This document shows positions 17,052 to 25,157 of a stretch of 64,000 nucleotides of DNA, one piece after another. Origin of the DNA: Butyricicoccus pullicaecorum (GTDB lineage Bacteria > Bacillota > Clostridia > Oscillospirales > Butyricicoccaceae); NCBI GenBank assembly GCA_018366035.1, contig JAGZIW010000007.1:50675-114674 (forward strand), read 5' to 3'. How positions within the stretch are numbered: position 1 is the first letter of the stretch; each line of letters starts with the position of its first letter. A program made the translations under genes and the position numbers. Under the pieces are notes generated by a model, which worked only from the letters and a program-made list of their open reading frames with translations, was not told the origin of the DNA and made no database searches.

Positions 17052-17645
17052 TTATTTGGAGTACAACTCGACGATGAGGTGTTCAGCTACTTCGTAGTCG
17101 ATATCATCACGTGCAGGCATAGCTACGATCTTACCTTCAAAGGAGTCGTTTGCCTTGTCGATCCACTTCGGACAAGCCTTCTTACCGTTCTCCTCAAGCA
17201 GAGTCTTGAACTTAGTTGCAGAACGAGACTTCTCGCAAACGGCAATTACATCACCCGGCTTAACCTGATAAGACGGAATATTTACGCGCTTGCCATTTAC
17301 AGTAAAGTGTGCATGGCTTACGAGCTGACGTGCCTCGCGGCGGGTATTTGCAAAGCCCAGACGATATACAACGTTGTCCAGACGGCGCTCCAGCTCCTGA
17401 AGCAGGATTTCACCTGTGATGCCCTGCTTCTTTTCAGCCTTCTCGTAGTACTTACGGAACTGCTTTTCCAGAACACCATAAATGAATTTAACCTTTTGCT
17501 TTTCAGTCAGCTGCAAGCCGTACTCAGACTGCTTGCGGCGGGACTGCTTCGGATTGCGCTTGGTCTCCTTGGAGTAACCAAGAACTGCAGGGGAAATGCC
17601 CAGAGTCTTACATCTCTTCAGAATGGGCTGCGTATTCTTTGCCAT
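17052..17645 (-). CDS. rpsD: 30S ribosomal protein S4 (uS4)
   Basis: S4 is a primary 16S rRNA binder and, in other bacteria, a translational regulator of the alpha operon. The 197-residue protein has the S4 RNA-binding domain with RLDNVVYRLGFANTRREARQ (about 86-105) and a KRVNIPSYQVKPGD strand. The N-terminus here (MAKNTQPILKRCKTLGISP) lacks the CxxC...C zinc motif found in many Clostridia, so it is the C-minus type. Confidence 0.97.
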   Translation of the reverse strand: MAKNTQPILKRCKTLGISPAVLGYSKETKRNPKQSRRKQSEYGLQLTEKQKVKFIYGVLEKQFRKYYEKAEKKQGITGEILLQELERRLDNVVYRLGFANTRREARQLVSHAHFTVNGKRVNIPSYQVKPGDVIAVCEKSRSATKFKTLLEENGKKACPKWIDKANDSFEGKIVAMPARDDIDYEVAEHLIVELYSK

Positions 17646-17663
17646 TATTGGTTTCCTCCTCGA

Positions 17664-18068
17664 TTATACTCTTCTTCTCTTGGGCGGGCGGCAGCCGTTA
17701 TGCGGGATCGGGGTAACGTCCTTAATCATAGTTACCTCGAGACCGGTTGCCTGCAGCGCACGAATTGCAGCCTCGCGGCCAGAACCCGGGCCCTTGACAT
17801 ATACTTCAACAGTCTTGAGTCCGTGCTCCATAGCAGCCTTTGCAGCGGTCTCTGCTGCGGTCTGTGCTGCGTATGGAGTGGACTTACGGGAACCGCGGAA
17901 GCCCATCTCACCTGCGGAAGCCCAGCTGAGGGCGTTACCGTTGAGGTCAGTGATGGTAACGATCGTATTGTTGAAAGAGGAGCGGATATGAGCCGCGCCC
18001 TTTTCGATGTTCTTGCGCTCGCGGCGCTTGGTGCGCGTCTGAGCGCCCTTCTTCTGAACCTTAGCCAT
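17664..18068 (-). CDS. rpsK: 30S ribosomal protein S11 (uS11)
   Basis: S11 lies on the platform of the small subunit at the E/P-site mRNA path. The 134-residue protein has the typical AHIRSSFNNTIVTITDLNGN start (near 26-45), the RKSTPYAAQ segment, GPGSGREAAIRAL and the C-terminal HNGCRPPKRRRV. It lies 17 nt after rpsM. Confidence 0.98.
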   Translation of the reverse strand: MAKVQKKGAQTRTKRRERKNIEKGAAHIRSSFNNTIVTITDLNGNALSWASAGEMGFRGSRKSTPYAAQTAAETAAKAAMEHGLKTVEVYVKGPGSGREAAIRALQATGLEVTMIKDVTPIPHNGCRPPKRRRV

Positions 18069-18084
18069 TTATATGCTCCCCTCC

Positions 18085-18453
18085 TTACTTCTTCTTGTTT
18101 GCAATGGTCTTCTTCGGACCCTTGCGAGTACGCGCATTGGTCTTGGTACGCTGACCGCGAACCGGCAGGCCACGGCGATGACGAACGCCACGGTAGCAGC
18201 CAATTTCAACCAGACGCTTGATATTCAGACCGATTTCACGGCGCAGGTCACCCTCAACGGTGTAGCCGTGCTCGATGCACTCACGCAGCTTTGCTGCTTC
18301 TTCCTCGGTCAGATCCTTGACGCGAGTATCCGGATTGATACCGGTCTGCTTCAGAATGTCGTTAGACAGCTTCCGTCCAATGCCGTAGACATAGGTCAGT
18401 CCAATCTCTACGCGCTTTTCACGCGGAAGGTCAACACCGGCAATACGTGCCAT
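18085..18453 (-). CDS. rpsM: 30S ribosomal protein S13 (uS13)
   Basis: S13 contacts tRNA and the 50S subunit at the head of the small subunit. The 122-residue protein starts MARIAGVDLPREKRVEIGLT and ends in the conserved RGQRTKTNARTRKGPKK tail. It opens the alpha-operon section and is preceded by an unusually long hairpin-rich gap of 251 nt. Confidence 0.98.
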   Translation of the reverse strand: MARIAGVDLPREKRVEIGLTYVYGIGRKLSNDILKQTGINPDTRVKDLTEEEAAKLRECIEHGYTVEGDLRREIGLNIKRLVEIGCYRGVRHRRGLPVRGQRTKTNARTRKGPKKTIANKKK

Positions 18454-18704
18454 TTAGATTTACCTCCAAAGTATATTTCCTGAGGCGTATGTTGCGGAAA
18501 CCCGTCTAAGAGCCGCCTCCGCTCTTGTAGCGCCATGCGGTGCGCCGCATGTGCTTGTCGGTTCCGTCGTTCGATTTATCAGAGAGCCTGCGCTCTCCTC
18601 ACAAAGAAGCGCCGGAAAATTTTCCGTGGGAACAGCCACACGTACTGCGAGCTGCCTCGCAATCGTTTGCGGCGCGCTCTGATTCCCCTTTTACAGGTTT
18701 GGAA
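18454..18704 (-). promoter_or_regulatory. structured intercistronic region upstream of rpsM
   Basis: This 251-nt gap between rpmJ and rpsM codes for nothing I can support. It holds a run of inverted repeats: CATGCGG/CCGCATG (18534-18551 region), AAGAGC/GCTCTT (about 18510-18530), GAGAGC/GCTCTC around CTGC (about 18584-18600), the 12-bp palindrome GGAAAATTTTCC (about 18612-18625) and GCAA/TTGC (about 18659-18673). In proteobacteria the alpha operon is controlled by S4 binding just upstream of rpsM, so an analogous control RNA here is plausible. Confidence 0.6.
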
Positions 18705-18818
18705 TCAGCCCTGCTTCTGCTTGTGCTTTGGATTGATGCAAATAACCATAACGCGGCCCTTGCGGCGAATGATCTTGCACTTTTCACAGATCGGCTTTAC
18801 AGACGGTCTTACTTTCAT
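18705..18818 (-). CDS. rpmJ: 50S ribosomal protein L36 (bL36)
   Basis: A 37-residue protein read directly from the minus strand: MKVRPSVKPICEKCKIIRRK, then GRVMVICINPKHKQKQG. It has the zinc-binding CxxC...C....H pattern (Cys11, Cys14, Cys27, His33), the C-plus form. GGAGG lies 8 nt before the ATG. It sits between infA and rpsM, the normal Firmicutes order. Confidence 0.97.
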   Translation of the reverse strand: MKVRPSVKPICEKCKIIRRKGRVMVICINPKHKQKQG

Positions 18819-18914
18819 GAGAATTAACCTCCATCAGATTTATATATCGGTGGTGGAAACGGCTCCATGGTCACATAGGAGCCTCCGCCCGCCTTTTCAT
18901 CACAAAGGACGCTC

Positions 18915-19133
18915 TTACTTAGAACGCCAAGTGATGCGGCCGCGGGTCAGGTCGTATGGCGACATCTGCACGGTGACCTTGTCGCCGGGGAGAATGCGGA
19001 TAAAGTTCATGCGGAGCTTACCCGAAATATGTGCCAAGATTTTGTGGCCATTTGGCAGTTCTACTTGGAACATTGCATTGGGCAGCGCCTCTATGACGGT
19101 ACCTTCCAGCTCAATTACGTCGTCTTTAGCCAT
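18915..19133 (-). CDS. infA: translation initiation factor IF-1
   Basis: IF-1 blocks the A site during initiation. The 72-residue OB-fold protein starts MAKDDVIELEGTVIEALPNA and ends GRITWRSK. It lies 7 nt after the KOW-domain gene. The following 96-nt gap before rpmJ holds a GGCTCC/GGAGCC hairpin. Confidence 0.98.
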   Translation of the reverse strand: MAKDDVIELEGTVIEALPNAMFQVELPNGHKILAHISGKLRMNFIRILPGDKVTVQMSPYDLTRGRITWRSK

Positions 19134-19140
19134 GTTTCGC

Positions 19141-19431
19141 TTACCTTCCTTGGTCAGTGTTTTGGTTCTCGTCTGCCCAAATGGACAGCGCTTTCCGGAT
19201 ATCGCTGTTGGTCAGCCTGCCCGTTTCGAGCAGCTTGTCGCGGGTGCGCGCGTCGCAGTGCGCCTCGAATGCCGTATGCCGGCGCTTTTTGCGCTTGGGC
19301 TTTTCCGCACGGCGCGTTCTGCCATTTGCAAGCCAAAGATACTTCTCGTCCTCGCGTAAAACAAGAAAGAGTTCACCTTTGTCACGCCCAGCCAGCGAAA
19401 CCACCAGATCAGATACATGGGAACACATCAT
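19141..19431 (-). CDS. KOW-domain RNA-binding protein (L14e-like)
   Basis: A 96-residue protein with an N-terminal KOW motif (VVSLAGRDKGELFLVL, about 8-24). A very basic middle (RRAEKPKRKKRRH) and a C-terminal helix follow. Clostridia commonly carry this gene between map and infA; its role on the ribosome is unknown. The ATG overlaps the map stop by one base (TGATG), and GAGGTG upstream fits as the ribosome-binding site. Confidence 0.85.
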   Translation of the reverse strand: MMCSHVSDLVVSLAGRDKGELFLVLREDEKYLWLANGRTRRAEKPKRKKRRHTAFEAHCDARTRDKLLETGRLTNSDIRKALSIWADENQNTDQGR

Positions 19432-20195
19432 CACAGCACCTCACCGTCGATAGCCGTCAAAATTTCGGGCTCCCCATCGGTAATTGCAACTGTGTTTTCA
19501 TAATGCGCAGACAGCTTGCCGTCCTTTGTCTTGACAGTCCAACCGTCAGACAGGACACGCACATCGTATACGCCGACATTGACCATCGGTTCGATTGCGA
19601 GGGTCATGCCTTTTTGCAGGCGCGCACCATGCCCTGCTCTGCCATAATTCGGCACCTCAGGAGATTCATGGAGCTGGCGGCCAACGCCGTGCCCCACAAA
19701 GGAACGCACGACCGAAAAACCATTGGCCTCAACATAGGCCTGCACCGCGGCCGAAATATCGGAAACGCGGCAGCCCTCCCGGGCAAACCTGATGCCCTCA
19801 TAGAAGCTCTGCCGGGTTACCTCGATCAGCCGCTTCGCCTCATCAGAGACTTCACCGCAGGCGACTGTACAAGCACAGTCTCCATGGAAACCGCCGATAT
19901 AGGCGCCGACATCGATCTTTACGATATCGCCGGAGCGGATAACCCGCTTTTTGGAAGGGATACCGTGAATGACCTCATCATTGATCGATACACAGGCGCT
20001 TGCCGGAAAGCCGCCGTAGCCGAGGAAGGAGGGCTTTGCCCCCGCCTCCTCAATGGTACGACGGACAATCTGGTCAATCTCGTCCGTGGTAACCCCGGGA
20101 GCGACCGCGTCATACGCCGCTTTCCGCGCCATAGCAGTCAGGCGGCAGGCAACGCGCATACGCTCCAGTTGTTCATTCGTTTTGATTGGGATCAT
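19431..20195 (-). CDS. map: type I methionine aminopeptidase
   Basis: Removes the initiator Met from nascent proteins. The 254-residue protein has the metal ligands of the family in order: DVGAYIGGFHGDCACT (Asp pair, about 96-111), GHGVGRQLHE (His, near 169-178), a Glu in TLAIEPMVN (near 203) and a final Glu in ENTVAIT (near 234). It lies 3 nt after adk and overlaps the KOW gene. Confidence 0.97.
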   Translation of the reverse strand: MIPIKTNEQLERMRVACRLTAMARKAAYDAVAPGVTTDEIDQIVRRTIEEAGAKPSFLGYGGFPASACVSINDEVIHGIPSKKRVIRSGDIVKIDVGAYIGGFHGDCACTVACGEVSDEAKRLIEVTRQSFYEGIRFAREGCRVSDISAAVQAYVEANGFSVVRSFVGHGVGRQLHESPEVPNYGRAGHGARLQKGMTLAIEPMVNVGVYDVRVLSDGWTVKTKDGKLSAHYENTVAITDGEPEILTAIDGEVL

Positions 20196-20198
20196 AGA

Positions 20199-20828
20199 TT
20201 ACAGACCCAGTGCCTCACAGGCCAGTATCTTGGTCTGTTCAATGCCCTGTGCGCCGTCAATGCTCTTAAGCTTGCCCTGCGCACCATAGTAATCCTTCAG
20301 CGGCTCGGTCTGCGCATGATAGGTTTCAAGGCGCTGACGTACAACCTCCAGCTTATCGTCTGCACGAATCTGCAATGCATCGCCGCAAGCGTCACATACG
20401 CCTTCTGTCTTGGGCGGATTGGCAACAATATGGTAGGTTGCACCGCACTTTGTACAGGTGCGGCGTCCGGTCATACGACCTTCGATCACGCTGTCATCGA
20501 CTTCCAATGACAGCGCACAATCGATCTCAGCAATCTGATCCAGTGCCTCTGCCTGCGGAATTGTGCGCGGAAATCCATCAAGAATAAAGCCATTCTTGCA
20601 GTCCGGCTGTGCAATACGCTCCTTGAGCAGGTCAATCACAAGCGCATCAGAAACGAGCTTGCCCGCATCCATAAATGCCTTTGCCTGCTTGCCAAGCTCT
20701 GTGCCGTTGCGGATCGCCTCACGCAGGATATTGCCTGTTGAAACCGAAGGAACGCCCATCTTTTCAATCAGGAAAGAAGCCAGTGTGCCCTTACCAGCGC
20801 CCGGGGCGCCTAAAAGAATCAAATTCAC
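20199..20828 (-). CDS. adk: adenylate kinase
   Basis: Interconverts AMP, ADP and ATP. The 209-residue protein has the P-loop GAPGAGKGT (residues 7-15), the DGFPRT motif (near 84) and a long LID with a Cys4 zinc site (CTKCGATYH ... CDACG, about 129-152) typical of Gram-positives. It lies between secY and map. Confidence 0.98.
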   Translation of the reverse strand: MNLILLGAPGAGKGTLASFLIEKMGVPSVSTGNILREAIRNGTELGKQAKAFMDAGKLVSDALVIDLLKERIAQPDCKNGFILDGFPRTIPQAEALDQIAEIDCALSLEVDDSVIEGRMTGRRTCTKCGATYHIVANPPKTEGVCDACGDALQIRADDKLEVVRQRLETYHAQTEPLKDYYGAQGKLKSIDGAQGIEQTKILACEALGL

Positions 20829-20843
20829 AGAAATTGCCTCCTA

Positions 20844-22124
20844 TTACTCAAGGAAGCCCTTATGATGACGCATCATCATCTGTGCTTCCAGCTGCTTAAC
20901 AGTTTCAAGTGCGACACCTACAACAATGATGACAGAGGTACCACCCAATGCAACATTGCTTAGGCTGGAATTAAATGCACCAATAATCAGCGGAACCAGC
21001 GCAACCACACACAGGAAGATCGCACCGACAAAGACAACCTTGCCAAGCGCCTTCATAATGAAGTCCGATGTGGGCTTGCCGGGACGGAATCCCGGGATAT
21101 AGCCGCCGTTCTTTTTCAGGTTGTTCGCAATTTCGATTGGGTTGAACTGAATCGACGCATAGAAATAGGAGAACCCGAAAATCATGAGCGCATAAAGCGC
21201 AATATAGAACGGAGAGGTCTGCTGGAACAAATTCATGAGTGAAGCACCAACTGTGCCTGCTTCCGGATGCCAAAACATTTGAATGGTTGCCGGAAGGGAC
21301 AGAATGGAAGATGCGAAGATAATCGGCATAACGCCAGTTGCATTTACCTTGATCGGCAGATGTGTAGACTGACCGCCATACATCTTGCGGCCAACTACAC
21401 GCTTTGCATACTGAATCGGAATCCGGCGCTCTGCGTTGGACATATAGACGATAAATACAACCATTGCCAGCCCGACAACAATCATCAAGATGCCGGACAG
21501 AGCAGAAGTTTTGAACAGCTGCACAATCGCAGTGGCCAGATGCGGCCCACGGGAAATAATACCCGCAAAAAGGATAATCGAGATACCGTTTCCGATACCG
21601 TTCTCAGTGATGTGCTCACCCATCCACATAATGAGCGCAGTACCCGCAGTAAATGCCATAATAATGACAATCGCAGCCCAAACACCGGTTTCTGTCAAAA
21701 GGCCCCAGCTTTTAATGAGCATATAGTAAGAGAAGCCCTGAACCAATCCCAGCACGACCGCAAGATAGCGTGTCCAGCTGGCAATTTTCTTCTGCCCCTC
21801 CTCGCCGCCATCTCGCACCATGCGCTCCAGCGCAGGAATTGCAATGGTCAGCAGCTGCAGGATAATAGATGCGTTGATATATGGGGTGATGCCCATTGCG
21901 AAAATCGTCGCATTGGACAGGCCGCCGCCGGTGAAAACGTCCATGAAGCCCAAAAGAGAACCTCCGGAGGTCTGCTGTGCAAACACCTGGGCCAGCTGTG
22001 CAAAATCGACGAACGGGACCGTGATGGAAGAACCAAGGCGGAAGATGAATACAATGAACAGTGTATAGAGGATCTTCTTTCTAAGGTCAGCGACCCGCCA
22101 TGCGTTCTTTAGGGTCTCGAGCAC
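20844..22124 (-). CDS. secY: protein translocase subunit SecY
   Basis: The channel subunit of the Sec translocon. The 426-residue protein has ten predicted transmembrane helices, an N-terminal DLRKKILYTLFI start, the TM2 plug region with GGGLSNATIFAMGITPYIN (about 68-86) and the cytoplasmic loop ERRIPIQYAKR (near 233). It directly follows rplO with 1 nt between, as usual in the spc operon. Confidence 0.98.
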   Translation of the reverse strand: MLETLKNAWRVADLRKKILYTLFIVFIFRLGSSITVPFVDFAQLAQVFAQQTSGGSLLGFMDVFTGGGLSNATIFAMGITPYINASIILQLLTIAIPALERMVRDGGEEGQKKIASWTRYLAVVLGLVQGFSYYMLIKSWGLLTETGVWAAIVIIMAFTAGTALIMWMGEHITENGIGNGISIILFAGIISRGPHLATAIVQLFKTSALSGILMIVVGLAMVVFIVYMSNAERRIPIQYAKRVVGRKMYGGQSTHLPIKVNATGVMPIIFASSILSLPATIQMFWHPEAGTVGASLMNLFQQTSPFYIALYALMIFGFSYFYASIQFNPIEIANNLKKNGGYIPGFRPGKPTSDFIMKALGKVVFVGAIFLCVVALVPLIIGAFNSSLSNVALGGTSVIIVVGVALETVKQLEAQMMMRHHKGFLE

Positions 22125-22125
22125 C

Positions 22126-22566
22126 TTAGATCACCTCGACCTTTCCGCCAGCCTTCTCGATCTTTTCCTTAGCAGAAGCAGAGAATGCCGCAGCCTTTAC
22201 GGTCAGGTTCTTGGTCAGCTCACCATTGCCAAGGATCTTCACGCCGTCCAGCGCCTTGGAGATGATGCCGGTTTCGAGCAGCAGCTCGGTAGTAACCTCG
22301 GTACCGTTATCAAAACGCTCCAGTGCAGAAACATTCACTGCCGCGTAAGTGGTACCGAAGATGTTGTTGAAGCCGCGCTTTGGCAGACGGCGTGCCAGAG
22401 GCATCTGGCCACCCTCAAAGCCCGGGCGAACGCCGCCGCCGGAGCGAGCCCACTGGCCCTTATGACCGCGGCCAGCAGTCTTACCGTTACCGGAACCAGC
22501 GCCACGACCCTTGCGATATGCCTTCTTAGTGGAACCCAGAGCGGGCTGTAAGTCCTGAAGCTTCAT
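22126..22566 (-). CDS. rplO: 50S ribosomal protein L15 (uL15)
   Basis: A 146-residue protein with the Gly/Arg-rich start KKAYRKGRGAGSGNGKTAGR (about 14-33), GFEGGQMPLARRLPKRGF (about 50-67) and a C-terminal globular domain. L15 is a late-assembly large-subunit protein. It lies 4 nt after rpmD. Confidence 0.98.
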   Translation of the reverse strand: MKLQDLQPALGSTKKAYRKGRGAGSGNGKTAGRGHKGQWARSGGGVRPGFEGGQMPLARRLPKRGFNNIFGTTYAAVNVSALERFDNGTEVTTELLLETGIISKALDGVKILGNGELTKNLTVKAAAFSASAKEKIEKAGGKVEVI

Positions 22567-22570
22567 GTCG

Positions 22571-22753
22571 TTACGCCTCCTCTACGATTTCGAGCAGGTA
22601 ACTGATCTGTGCCAGCTTGCCGCGTGTTGCAGCGTTGTCCGGCTGAACAGTTACATCATTGATTTTCTTAAGACCCAGAGCGTGTGCGGTCGCGATATGC
22701 TGCTGCTTGCGGCCAGCAAGGCTCTTTACGAGGGTAATCTGAATGTTTGCCAT
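22571..22753 (-). CDS. rpmD: 50S ribosomal protein L30 (uL30)
   Basis: A 60-residue protein, the normal short bacterial form. It has QITLVKSLAGRKQQHIATAH at 4-23 and the KINDVTVQPDNAATRGKL segment. It lies between rpsE and rplO. Confidence 0.97.
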   Translation of the reverse strand: MANIQITLVKSLAGRKQQHIATAHALGLKKINDVTVQPDNAATRGKLAQISYLLEIVEEA

Positions 22754-22770
22754 GTCTATTACCCCTCCTA

Positions 22771-23274
22771 TTACAGTTCGTTAACGTCTTTACCACGAAC
22801 TGCTGCAACCTGAGCAGCATCGCGCAGGCTCTTGAGGCCTTCGATAGTCGCGGTTACAACGTTCTGCGGATTGTTGGAACGCAGGCACTTGGTACGAATG
22901 TCCTTAATACCTGCGGCTTCGACAACGGCACGTACAGCGCCGCCAGCGATTACACCGGTACCGGGTGCAGCAGGCTTCATCAGCACGCGACCAGCACCGA
23001 ACTCACCGATTACCTCATGCGGGATACTTGTGCCCTTGAGAGAAATCTTGATGAGATTCTTCTTTGCATCCTCAATGCCCTTGCGGATTGCATCGGGTAC
23101 TTCGGAGGCCTTGCCCAGACCGAAGCCAACGGTGCCCTTGCCGTCGCCTACAACTACCAGAGCTGCAAACTTGAAGATACGACCGCCCTTAACAGTCTTG
23201 GATACGCGATTGAGAGCAACGACGGTTTCCTTGAACTCGTCCTCTCTCTTCTCGTTACGATCAAACTTAGCCAT
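22771..23274 (-). CDS. rpsE: 30S ribosomal protein S5 (uS5)
   Basis: A 167-residue protein with the N-terminal double-stranded RNA-binding-like domain (VVALNRVSKTVKGGRIFKFA, about 18-37), the GKGTVGFGLGKASEVPDAIRKG segment and a C-terminal domain with GTGVIAGGAVRAV. S5 works in decoding fidelity. The spacing to rplR is normal. Confidence 0.98.
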   Translation of the reverse strand: MAKFDRNEKREDEFKETVVALNRVSKTVKGGRIFKFAALVVVGDGKGTVGFGLGKASEVPDAIRKGIEDAKKNLIKISLKGTSIPHEVIGEFGAGRVLMKPAAPGTGVIAGGAVRAVVEAAGIKDIRTKCLRSNNPQNVVTATIEGLKSLRDAAQVAAVRGKDVNEL

Positions 23275-23292
23275 GTTTTACCTCCTCCCGAC

Positions 23293-23652
23293 TTAAAACT
23301 GAAGGCCGCCCTCGCGAGCGCCCTCTGCGAGTTCCTTCACGCGTCCGTGATACAGATAACCACCGCGGTCAAATACGACATTTTCGATGCCCTTTGCCTT
23401 GCAGCGCTCTGCAACCAACAGACCAACCTTCTTTGCAGCGTCCTTGTTGCCGCCGTACTCGGTGAAGTCCTTCTCGATCGTCGAAGCGGAGACGAGGGTC
23501 ACGCCGGCTACGTCGTCGATCACCTGTGCATAGATGTTCTTTGCGCTTCTGTAAACATCAAGACGCGGGCACTGTGCAGTACCGGAAATCTTGCCACGTA
23601 CTCTCTTATGGCGCTTGAGGCGCGCCTTGTTAGAATCCTTCTTAGAAACCAT
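23293..23652 (-). CDS. rplR: 50S ribosomal protein L18 (uL18)
   Basis: A 119-residue 5S rRNA-binding protein. It has the basic start RLKRHKRVRGKISGTAQCPR (about 12-31), the VYRSAKNIYAQVIDD strand and the C-terminal FDRGGYLYHGRVKELAEGAR. Confidence 0.98.
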   Translation of the reverse strand: MVSKKDSNKARLKRHKRVRGKISGTAQCPRLDVYRSAKNIYAQVIDDVAGVTLVSASTIEKDFTEYGGNKDAAKKVGLLVAERCKAKGIENVVFDRGGYLYHGRVKELAEGAREGGLQF

Positions 23653-23671
23653 TTAAGCACACTCTCCTTTC

Positions 23672-24217
23672 TTACTTCTTCTTGCCGCCGGTCTTGCCTT
23701 CCTTGCGGCGGATATATTCGTCAACGTACTTAATGCCCTTGCCCTTATATGGCTCCGGCGGACGCTTTTCACGAATCTCTGCTGCAAACTGGCCAACCTT
23801 CTGCTTGTCAGGACCGGAAATAATGATCTTATTCGGGTTCGGTACCTCAATGGAGATACCCGGGATCTCGCTCATAACGACCTGATGCGAGAAGCCGAGG
23901 TTCATAACCAGATCGTTGCCCTGCTTTGCAACACGGTAACCAACACCGTTTACGTCAAGCTCCTTCTTGAAGCCCTCGGTAACACCAACAACCATGTTGT
24001 TGATGAGGGAACGGGTCAGACCATGCAGTGCACGGTTCTGCTTCTCATCATTTGGACGTGTAACAATGATCTCGTTGTTTTCAACAGCAACCTGCATATT
24101 GGGATGCAGTTCGCGGGTCAGGGTTTCCTTTGCGCCCTTGACCGTAATGACATTGCCGTCCAGGGTGACTGTAACACCAGCGGGAATGGCAATAGGCATT
24201 CTACCAATTCTTGACAT
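23672..24217 (-). CDS. rplF: 50S ribosomal protein L6 (uL6)
   Basis: A 181-residue protein of two similar domains. It begins MSRIGRMPIAIPAGVTV, has GVGYRVAKQGNDLVMNLGFSH (about 91-111) and ends with PPEPYKGKGIKYVDEYIRRK. It binds near the GTPase-associated centre. Confidence 0.98.
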   Translation of the reverse strand: MSRIGRMPIAIPAGVTVTLDGNVITVKGAKETLTRELHPNMQVAVENNEIIVTRPNDEKQNRALHGLTRSLINNMVVGVTEGFKKELDVNGVGYRVAKQGNDLVMNLGFSHQVVMSEIPGISIEVPNPNKIIISGPDKQKVGQFAAEIREKRPPEPYKGKGIKYVDEYIRRKEGKTGGKKK

Positions 24218-24231
24218 TGTGAATTACCTCC

Positions 24232-24630
24232 TTACCATACGAACGCAAGGACTTCGCCGCCGACATTCAGCTCACGAGCCTTCTTGTCAGTCATGACGCC
24301 CTTAGACGTAGAAATGATGGCAACACCTAGGCCGCGAAGAACCTTAGGCAGCTCCTGTGCGCCAGCGTATACACGCAGGCCGGGCTTGGACACACGCTTG
24401 ATTCCAGTGATTGCCTTCTGGCGGTTTGCACTGTACTTCAAGGTGATGCGGATAACGCCCTGGTTGCCGTTATCAACGAGCTGGAAAGACTTGATGTAGC
24501 CCTCGTCGAGCAGAATCTGCGCGATGGACTTCTTCATTTTGGACGCCGGTACGTCAACTGTTTCATGACGTGCAGCGGCCGCGTTGCGGATGCGGGTCAG
24601 CATATCCGCAATCGGATCAGTGATCTGCAT
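24232..24630 (-). CDS. rpsH: 30S ribosomal protein S8 (uS8)
   Basis: A 132-residue primary 16S rRNA binder; in E. coli S8 regulates the spc operon. It starts MQITDPIADMLTRIRNA and ends STSKGVMTDKKARELNVGGE and so on. The ATG at 24630 has AAAGGAG 8 nt upstream; the longer frame upstream lacks one. In this genome it is the first gene of its transcript because the operon is split upstream of it. Confidence 0.98.
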   Translation of the reverse strand: MQITDPIADMLTRIRNAAAARHETVDVPASKMKKSIAQILLDEGYIKSFQLVDNGNQGVIRITLKYSANRQKAITGIKRVSKPGLRVYAGAQELPKVLRGLGVAIISTSKGVMTDKKARELNVGGEVLAFVW

Positions 24631-24751
24631 TTCTTTTGCTCCTTTCAGAAGTTTGACGGTACTTCGTGTGGGATCGCCCACGGGTTGCCGTCCACTTTTC
24701 TTACTAACGCTGCCGTGACCCTTTCACAGCAGGTGCTGGGGAAATATAAAA

Positions 24752-24785
24752 ATCGATGGTCTGCACAACAAACCAGACCATCGAT
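24752..24785 (-). terminator. terminator-like hairpin in front of rpsH
   Basis: ATCGATGGTCTG (24752-24763) pairs perfectly with CAGACCATCGAT (24774-24785) around a 10-nt loop. TTTTATATTT follows on the minus strand. It is 120 nt upstream of the rpsH ATG and starts directly after a -10 box, so it could end read-through from the island or attenuate rpsH. Confidence 0.8.
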
Positions 24786-24786
24786 A

Positions 24787-24815
24787 ATTATAACATAGAA
24801 ATAGCCCGTCTACAA
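24787..24815 (-). promoter_or_regulatory. proximal promoter upstream of rpsH
   Basis: Minus strand: -35 TTGTAG (24810-24815), 17-bp spacer, -10 TATAAT (24787-24792). The predicted start near 24780 falls inside the 5' arm of the adjacent terminator-like hairpin. Confidence 0.65.
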
Positions 24816-24994
24816 TGGAAAAAATGCCGATTTTTCGCGCAGAAATCCCCCTCGGACGGGTAAAATGTTATAACGGCAGGTCGGCCGTTTTTCTCGCACC
24901 ACAAACCGCGTCGGCAGCAACCGGTTGACGGCATGCAGGCGGCCCCACCATAATTGCGGGGACAGAAAGAATGTGCATTGCACATCTGTATGAC

Positions 24995-25024
24995 ATTATA
25001 TCAAATTTACCATAGGTTTTGCAA
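24995..25024 (-). promoter_or_regulatory. distal promoter upstream of rpsH
   Basis: Minus strand: -35 TTGCAA (25019-25024), 18-bp spacer, -10 TATAAT (24995-25000). It would give a leader of about 360 nt before rpsH. Confidence 0.7.
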
Positions 25025-25090
25025 GCCTTATTTTGCGCGAAAACAGAAAATTTTGTGTTCTCTATTTGGATAAAATGCTGTATCTGAAAA

Positions 25091-25120
25091 AAGGAGTGTA
25101 TGTCTCAGCACACACTCCTT
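25091..25120 (-). terminator. terminator after the 25158 gene
   Basis: AAGGAGTGT (25091-25099) pairs with ACACTCCTT (25112-25120). TTTTTTC follows on the minus strand. A similar hairpin with AAAAGGAG flanks follows the paralogue at 26242. Confidence 0.8.
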
Positions 25121-25157
25121 GGTCTATTGACTGGATTTCATCACTTGTACGGCTCTT

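Larger units (their letters stand above)
24631..25157 (-). promoter_or_regulatory. long leader region of the rpsH transcript
   Basis: This 527-nt gap has no gene I can support. On the minus strand it holds two promoters (24995-25024 and 24787-24815), a terminator-like hairpin (24752-24785) just after the second, and smaller dyads: ATGTGCA/TGCACAT (24971-24985), ACGGC/GCCGT (about 24873-24888), CAGCA/TGCTG (about 24726-24738) and GTGGG/CCCAC (24668-24681). The layout suggests regulated restart of the second half of the spc operon. Confidence 0.6.
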
